A DNA stretch of 64,000 nucleotides, from assembly GCF_001611975.1 (NCBI RefSeq), contig NZ_CP014525.1, positions 1,542,001 to 1,606,000 of the forward strand, written 5' to 3'. A program made the translations under genes and the position numbers. The DNA comes from Haematospirillum jordaniae (GTDB taxonomy: Bacteria > Pseudomonadota > Alphaproteobacteria > Rhodospirillales > Rhodospirillaceae). This document shows, one piece after another, positions 59,662-64,000 of the stretch. The notes under the pieces were generated by a model. The model did no database searches and was not told the origin of the DNA. It saw nothing but the letters and a program-made list of their open reading frames with translations. How positions within the stretch are numbered: position 1 is the first letter of the stretch; each line of letters opens with the position of its first letter.

Positions 59662-60450
59662 ATGACTGACGGGGCTGCTCTTTTCTCTTTGTCTGTGCTG
59701 TTGCGTTTTTCATGTGCCGGCTGTGCCGTGATAGCGTGTCTTCTGGCGTCCTCTCCAGCTGTGGCCCGTGATGGCTTTTCTCCCTCGGGTATTCGTGTGG
59801 CTCAGGCTGATAGCGCTGGCCTTGTTTCCGAGCTTCTGGTCAAGGTTGGTGAACTAGAGCGCCTGAACCAAGAATTGACGGGGCGTCTGGAAGAAGTGCA
59901 GCACGAGAACCAGCAACTGTCCGAGCGTTTTGATGCTTATGTCAAAGATGCGGAGTTTCGTTTCCAAGAACTGGAAAAAGGACGTGGTGGAGCATCCCCT
60001 GCTTCCGGTTCTTCTTCTGAGCCTTCGTCCGGTGCTCGGACCTCTACTCCTTCCGAGCCTATGGATCCCGGCCAGAAATATACACGTGCCTTCAATCTAT
60101 TGCGCACAAACGACTACCCGGCAGCGCAGGTGGCTTTTCAGGATTTCATCAAAGAAAATCCCGGTCATGATCTAGCGGGGAATGCACAGTATTGGCTTGG
60201 TGAAACGTTCTATGTGCGCGGCAATTACAAGCAGGCGGCTGTCTCTTTCCTGGATGGGTACAAGAAATATCCCAAGAGCACGAAGGCGCCGGATAACTTG
60301 TTGAAGCTTGGGTTAACCATGGGCAAGCTGGGTCAGAACAAGGAGGCCTGTGCTGCTTTGGGCAAGCTCAAGTCTGAGTATCCTGCTGCGCCGGATGCGA
60401 TAAAGCGTCGTTTGGGGAGCGAGAAAGAACGTCTGAAATGTTCATTCTGA
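59662..60450 (+). CDS. cpoB: Tol-Pal coordinator CpoB (YbgF)
   Basis: Periplasmic protein that coordinates peptidoglycan synthesis with Tol-driven constriction. The 262 residues comprise a signal peptide (about 1-36, cleavage near SSPAVA), a trimerising coiled coil (LVSELLVKVGELERLNQELTG and on, about 50-100), and a Ser/Pro/Gly linker. A C-terminal TPR domain follows (YTRAFNLLRTNDYPAAQVAF, AQYWLGETFYVRGNYKQAAVSF, PDNLLKLGLTMGKLGQ). ATG 59662 follows AGGA. It is separated from pal by a terminator, so it must have its own promoter or rely on read-through. Confidence 0.93.
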   Translation: MTDGAALFSLSVLLRFSCAGCAVIACLLASSPAVARDGFSPSGIRVAQADSAGLVSELLVKVGELERLNQELTGRLEEVQHENQQLSERFDAYVKDAEFRFQELEKGRGGASPASGSSSEPSSGARTSTPSEPMDPGQKYTRAFNLLRTNDYPAAQVAFQDFIKENPGHDLAGNAQYWLGETFYVRGNYKQAAVSFLDGYKKYPKSTKAPDNLLKLGLTMGKLGQNKEACAALGKLKSEYPAAPDAIKRRLGSEKERLKCSF

Positions 60451-60465
60451 CCCAGTCGGTTGTGT

Positions 60466-61788
60466 ATGTCTGCCTTTGATTTAGATGTGCTCTATGCGGC
60501 CTTCAGCGAAGCGATGGAAGGTCTTGGGCCTTTTGGGTGCCCGCCAGTTGTCGCTGTTGCTGTTTCCGGTGGTGCAGACAGCCTTGCTCTTGCCCTCTTG
60601 GCCCGGCGATGGGCTCTTGATCGTGGCGGTTGTCTTTATGCTTTGACGGTTGATCACCGTCTGCGTTCTGAATCGGCAACGGAAGCGTGTCAGGTTGCTG
60701 ACTGGATGAGGGCCCATGGTATCAGGCACCATATCCTCGTTCCTGACAGCGCGCCTCCACCCGGGGCAGGGCAGGAGTGGGCGCGGCGATGTCGTTACAC
60801 GCTTCTGGACCAGTGGTGCCGGGAACAGGGAATAGTCCATTTGCTGCTTGGTCACCATCAGCGCGACCAAGATGAGACGCGGATCCTGCGACGTAATGCC
60901 GGCAGTGGATCTCTTGGGCTAGCAGGAATGGCACCCCTTATGACCCGTGAGAATGTATGCCTGTTGCGCCCCTTGCTCCATGTTGATCCTGATTCTCTCA
61001 GGGCCTTTCTGATACACAGCGGCCAGCTCTGGATTGAGGATCCATCCAACAAGAACCTGCGCTATGAGCGTATCAAGATTCGTCAGCGTCTTTTGGCGGG
61101 TGATAAGCAGGGCCACCCGGGAACGTGTGCTGCCGAGCGTTTCTGTTTTGAGCGGCGTGTTGACGAAGTGTTGGCTGCTGCCGTCTGGATTGATGCGTCT
61201 GGTTGTGCGATCTGTGATTATCAGGCGCTGCGGGATGTCTCGCCAGATGAAGCGATGCATGCCTTGCGGCGTGTTCTGATGTGTGTTGGCGGTCTGGAAT
61301 ATCCGCCACGTCAGGAGCGTTTGTTGCGACTGATGGACAAGCTCCCTGCCAGCGCAACGTTGGGGGGGTGCGTTCTTGTTCCTCAGGAATCCGGCTTGCT
61401 TATTGCACGGGAAATGCGTGGTCTACCGGATCGGATTCCTGTGGCTTTGTGGCCAAGTTCCCAACGATGGGACGGTCGCTTTCTGATTGGACATGAGGGA
61501 GATGTTCCGGAGCATCTGTCCCTTGCGCCTTTGGGGCGTGAAGGGACCGCTTTTCTCAAGGCATTGGAGGGGTGTATAACGCCTTTGCAGGGGGTGCCTC
61601 TGATCTCGCTGGCGACGCTTCCCGCTTTTTGGCTTAACGGGGTACTGGTATCTGTGCCGCAAGTAGGCTATTTCTCAGTGAAAACCGGGATTGATCGGGC
61701 TTTTTCTGTGTTTGCCCGCTTTTCTCCCTGTCATCCGTTGGGATCGTGCGGTTTTCGCCTTGCGAGCGGCCCATCCGGGCCTATGTAG
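60466..61788 (+). CDS. tilS: tRNA(Ile)-lysidine synthetase
   Basis: Essential enzyme that modifies C34 of tRNA-Ile(CAU) to lysidine. The 440 residues start with the PP-loop ATPase (VAVAVSGGADSLALALL) and carry ALTVDHRLRSESATEA, LLLGHHQRDQDETRILR and WIEDPSNKNLRYERIKIR. A shorter C-terminal region typical of alphaproteobacterial TilS follows. ATG 60466 is used (a TTG two codons earlier is in frame), and no strong Shine-Dalgarno is seen. It follows cpoB by 15 nt and precedes ftsH by 77 nt. Confidence 0.93.
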   Translation: MSAFDLDVLYAAFSEAMEGLGPFGCPPVVAVAVSGGADSLALALLARRWALDRGGCLYALTVDHRLRSESATEACQVADWMRAHGIRHHILVPDSAPPPGAGQEWARRCRYTLLDQWCREQGIVHLLLGHHQRDQDETRILRRNAGSGSLGLAGMAPLMTRENVCLLRPLLHVDPDSLRAFLIHSGQLWIEDPSNKNLRYERIKIRQRLLAGDKQGHPGTCAAERFCFERRVDEVLAAAVWIDASGCAICDYQALRDVSPDEAMHALRRVLMCVGGLEYPPRQERLLRLMDKLPASATLGGCVLVPQESGLLIAREMRGLPDRIPVALWPSSQRWDGRFLIGHEGDVPEHLSLAPLGREGTAFLKALEGCITPLQGVPLISLATLPAFWLNGVLVSVPQVGYFSVKTGIDRAFSVFARFSPCHPLGSCGFRLASGPSGPM

Positions 61789-61865
61789 ATTAGATATTAA
61801 GTGACTGTACGCTGCAAAGTGGAGCCGGTTGGCACTGGCAGCGGGTTTGATGGAAGGGCAGTGCT

Positions 61866-63812
61866 TTGAATTTCAGCAAGAACTTGCTTCTGTGGGTGAT
61901 AATAGCCGTCCTTCTGGTGGCGCTGTTCAACCTGTTCCAGACGTCTTCGCCTCGTAATGCAGGAAGTGCCATTGCATTCTCTGACTTCCTTGAGCGGGTT
62001 GACAGGAACGAAGTGGTTGCCGTGACCATCCAGGGTGGTCGTATTTCTGGCTCCTTGCAGAACGGTCAAGCTTTCTCCACTTTTATGCCTGACGGATCCA
62101 ATGTAGTGCAGCAATTACGCGACCATAACGTCCGTATTGCAGCGCTGCCACGGGAAGACGATGTTCCCACGATTTGGGGAGTCCTGATTTCGTGGTTCCC
62201 GATGCTGCTGTTGATTGGCGTGTGGATTTTCTTCATGCGGCAGATGCAGGGCGGATCACGCGGGGCAATGGGGTTTGGAAAGTCCAAGGCACGTCTTTTG
62301 ACCGAGAAGGCGGGGCGTGTGACCTTTGACGACGTTGCCGGTATCGACGAAGCCAAGCAGGAACTAGAGGAAGTGGTCGAGTTTCTGCGCGATCCTCAGA
62401 AGTTCCAGCGTCTGGGTGGCAAGATTCCCAAGGGTGTCCTTCTGGTTGGGCCTCCGGGGACCGGGAAGACCCTTCTTGCGCGTGCGATTGCAGGCGAGGC
62501 AAACGTTCCATTTTTCACGATTTCAGGGTCTGATTTCGTTGAAATGTTTGTTGGTGTCGGTGCCAGCCGTGTCCGCGACATGTTCGAGCAAGGCAAGAAG
62601 AATGCGCCCTGCATCATTTTCATCGATGAAATTGATGCCGTGGGCCGTCATCGCGGTGCTGGTCTTGGTGGCGGCAATGACGAACGTGAGCAGACCCTGA
62701 ACCAGCTGCTTGTGGAGATGGACGGTTTCGAAGCCAACGAGGGCGTTATCCTGATTGCGGCGACCAACCGGCCCGATGTTCTGGATCCTGCTCTTTTGCG
62801 TCCGGGCCGCTTTGATCGTCAGGTGGTGGTGCCGAACCCGGATGTTCTGGGGCGCGAGAAGATTTTGCGTGTGCATACCCGCAAAAGTCCGCTGGGCCCG
62901 GATGTTGACATCAAGGTTATTGCGCGTGGGACGCCGGGTTTTTCTGGTGCTGACTTGTCCAACTTGGTGAACGAGGCCGCCCTGCTTGCTGCTCGCAAGG
63001 GAAAGAAGGTTCTGACCCACTCTGATTTTGAGGAGGCAAAAGACAAGGTTTTGATGGGTGCGGAGCGTCGTTCCATGGTCATGACCGAGGATGAGAAGCG
63101 GATGACCGCTTATCACGAAGGGGGGCATGCCCTGGTGACTTTGCACTGTCCGGCCTATGACCCCATCCATAAAGCTACGATCATCCCCCGTGGGCGTGCC
63201 CTAGGATTGGTGCAAAGCTTGCCGGAGCGGGACCGCTACTCCGTCAGCCGCGAATATCTGGAGTCCTTTCTGGCGATTGCCATGGCCGGTCGTATCGCCG
63301 AGGAGCTGATTTTTGGTCCCGAGAAGGTCACGACCGGGGCGGCGCAGGATATCAAGATGGCCACAGACCGTGCCCGAAGAATGGTGACGGAGTGGGGGAT
63401 GTCAGAGAGTCTGGGGCCATTGGCCTATGCCGCACCAGAGGGGGAAGTGTTTCTGGGGCATACGGTGACAACCCAGAAGAACATTTCTGAACAGACAGCG
63501 CGTGAAGTGGACATGGAGGTCCGTACACTGGTTGATCGTGGCTACAAGCGCGCACTGAAGATCCTCACCGAGAACCGTGACCAGCTGGAGCGTATCGCCC
63601 AAGCTTTGCTTGAGTATGAGACACTGACCGGCGCCGAACTTCGTGGCCTTCTGGATGGACAGCCTATCGTCCGTGATGATGATTCGTTGCCATCTGCTAC
63701 GGGGTCTGGCGCTGCATCTGGTCCTGTGCGGAAGTCCTCTGTGCCTTCCAGCGGGAAACCTGATACAGGCTTGTCAAACCGGCCCGGGCCGGAACCTCAG
63801 CCGGAAAGTTGA
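61866..63812 (+). CDS. ftsH: ATP-dependent membrane zinc protease FtsH
   Basis: Hexameric AAA+ protease of the inner membrane degrading misfolded membrane proteins and regulators. The 648 residues have two transmembrane helices (about 5-24 and 103-122) flanking a small periplasmic domain. The AAA domain has Walker A GPPGTGKT, Walker B CIIFIDEID and second-region-of-homology ATNRPDVLDPALLRPGRFD. The zinc site is HEGGH in AYHEGGHALV. The start is a TTG at 61866, with AGGG nine bases before and the usual family N-terminus NFSKNLLLWVIIA directly after. No in-frame ATG fits. Confidence 0.96.
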   Translation: MNFSKNLLLWVIIAVLLVALFNLFQTSSPRNAGSAIAFSDFLERVDRNEVVAVTIQGGRISGSLQNGQAFSTFMPDGSNVVQQLRDHNVRIAALPREDDVPTIWGVLISWFPMLLLIGVWIFFMRQMQGGSRGAMGFGKSKARLLTEKAGRVTFDDVAGIDEAKQELEEVVEFLRDPQKFQRLGGKIPKGVLLVGPPGTGKTLLARAIAGEANVPFFTISGSDFVEMFVGVGASRVRDMFEQGKKNAPCIIFIDEIDAVGRHRGAGLGGGNDEREQTLNQLLVEMDGFEANEGVILIAATNRPDVLDPALLRPGRFDRQVVVPNPDVLGREKILRVHTRKSPLGPDVDIKVIARGTPGFSGADLSNLVNEAALLAARKGKKVLTHSDFEEAKDKVLMGAERRSMVMTEDEKRMTAYHEGGHALVTLHCPAYDPIHKATIIPRGRALGLVQSLPERDRYSVSREYLESFLAIAMAGRIAEELIFGPEKVTTGAAQDIKMATDRARRMVTEWGMSESLGPLAYAAPEGEVFLGHTVTTQKNISEQTAREVDMEVRTLVDRGYKRALKILTENRDQLERIAQALLEYETLTGAELRGLLDGQPIVRDDDSLPSATGSGAASGPVRKSSVPSSGKPDTGLSNRPGPEPQPES

Positions 63813-63846
63813 ACGTTCTGGTTATGGACAGCTTGTTGCTTGCAGA

Positions 63847-63876
63847 CAAAAGTCCCGCGTTGCCGCGGGCCTTTTG
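63847..63876 (+). terminator. Intrinsic terminator after ftsH
   Basis: CAAAAGtCCCGCG and CGCGGGcCTTTTG form an almost perfect inverted repeat (63847-63859 with 63864-63876) around a TTGC loop, with T-runs on the plus strand. Confidence 0.85.
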
Positions 63877-63950
63877 TTTGGCTCCTTCCGCCGTTTCAGG
63901 CTCCTTCCCCCTGTACGTTATTCCGTTGGGTATGACTCCGGGTGGGGCGC

Positions 63951-64000
63951 ATGATAGCCCCACTTGGATGGTTATCTGGCGGGATGAGACGGGTATTGCC
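63951..64000 (+). CDS. Start of next gene, possibly folP (partial, cut by window end)
   Basis: An open frame begins at ATG 63951 after a GGGG-rich site and reads MIAPLGWLSGGMRRVLP to the window edge. In related bacteria dihydropteroate synthase (folP) follows ftsH, and its N-terminus often has a PLG-type motif and LPLAG soon after. Only 16 codons are visible. Another frame (from ATG 63931) is also open to the end, so this is a low-confidence call. Confidence 0.3.
   Translation, partial: MIAPLGWLSGGMRRVL

Noticed and set aside
1..64000. CRISPR arrays, insertion sequences, prophage or toxin-antitoxin modules
   Set aside because: No regularly spaced repeats, transposase motifs, integrase or phage structural genes, or small toxin-antitoxin pairs were seen anywhere in the window.

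Overview
The window reads as an ordinary chromosomal stretch of an alphaproteobacterium, most likely of the Rhodospirillales. By eye the base composition is in the mid-50s % GC. The clues are a caa3/aa3-type cta operon with Cox11, homospermidine synthase, the ruvCAB-ybgC-tolQRAB-pal-cpoB-tilS-ftsH order, zapA next to 5-formyl-THF cyclo-ligase, and a tRNA-His that keeps the canonical G-1:C73 pair that several other alphaproteobacterial orders have lost. No insertion sequence, phage gene, CRISPR array or obvious foreign island was seen. Coding density is high on both strands.

Layout. 1-5 kb: an Hpt/receiver/GGDEF diguanylate cyclase, a membrane hybrid histidine kinase with its own Hpt domain, and a CheW. 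5-10.2 kb: an Lrp/AsnC regulator, a YhiN-type flavoprotein, and the divergent glpR/glpD pair with a shared candidate operator. 10.2-16 kb: a membrane-anchored coiled-coil protein, a glutamine-synthetase-family enzyme (PuuA-like), a CoA-binding protein and a K+/H+ antiporter, then rplM-rpsI. 16-19.4 kb: ornithine decarboxylase behind a roughly 450-nt structured leader, then homospermidine synthase. 19.7-23.7 kb: cytochrome oxidase ctaC-ctaD-ctaG-ctaE (no ctaB inside). 23.7-31 kb: mnmC, two poorly known proteins, rlmJ, and a second polyamine pair (speE-like and a second decarboxylase, again behind a structured leader). 31-36.3 kb: methylmalonyl-CoA mutase mutA-mutB-meaB. 36.5-39.2 kb: an orphan BMP-family binding protein, a TetR regulator and a methyltransferase. 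39.3 kb: tRNA-His with its own promoter and terminator. 39.5-45.1 kb, minus strand: a membrane class III nucleotidyl cyclase, L31, and a three-gene envelope operon (OmpA-like, MotA/TolQ/ExbB-like, MotB-like). 45.2-47.9 kb: suhB and efp, with epmA (the EF-P lysylation enzyme) divergent from efp. 48-52.6 kb: thiE, an unknown gene, then a DUF4164-like gene, zapA, a candidate 6S RNA, fau, a YmdB-like phosphoesterase and yebC. 52.6-63.8 kb: ruvCAB-ybgC-tolQRAB-pal-cpoB-tilS-ftsH. The window ends in what may be folP.

How it works together. Polyamine metabolism recurs: putrescine formation, homospermidine formation, a divergent spermidine-synthase homologue, and perhaps gamma-glutamylation of polyamines. 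Envelope mechanics recur too: the complete Tol-Pal system lies in the same window as a second, uncharacterised ion-channel-type stator operon. That operon is the best candidate here for an undescribed system, although it looks vertically inherited rather than acquired. The next most interesting items are RNA-level: the two decarboxylase leaders and the zapA-fau intergenic RNA.
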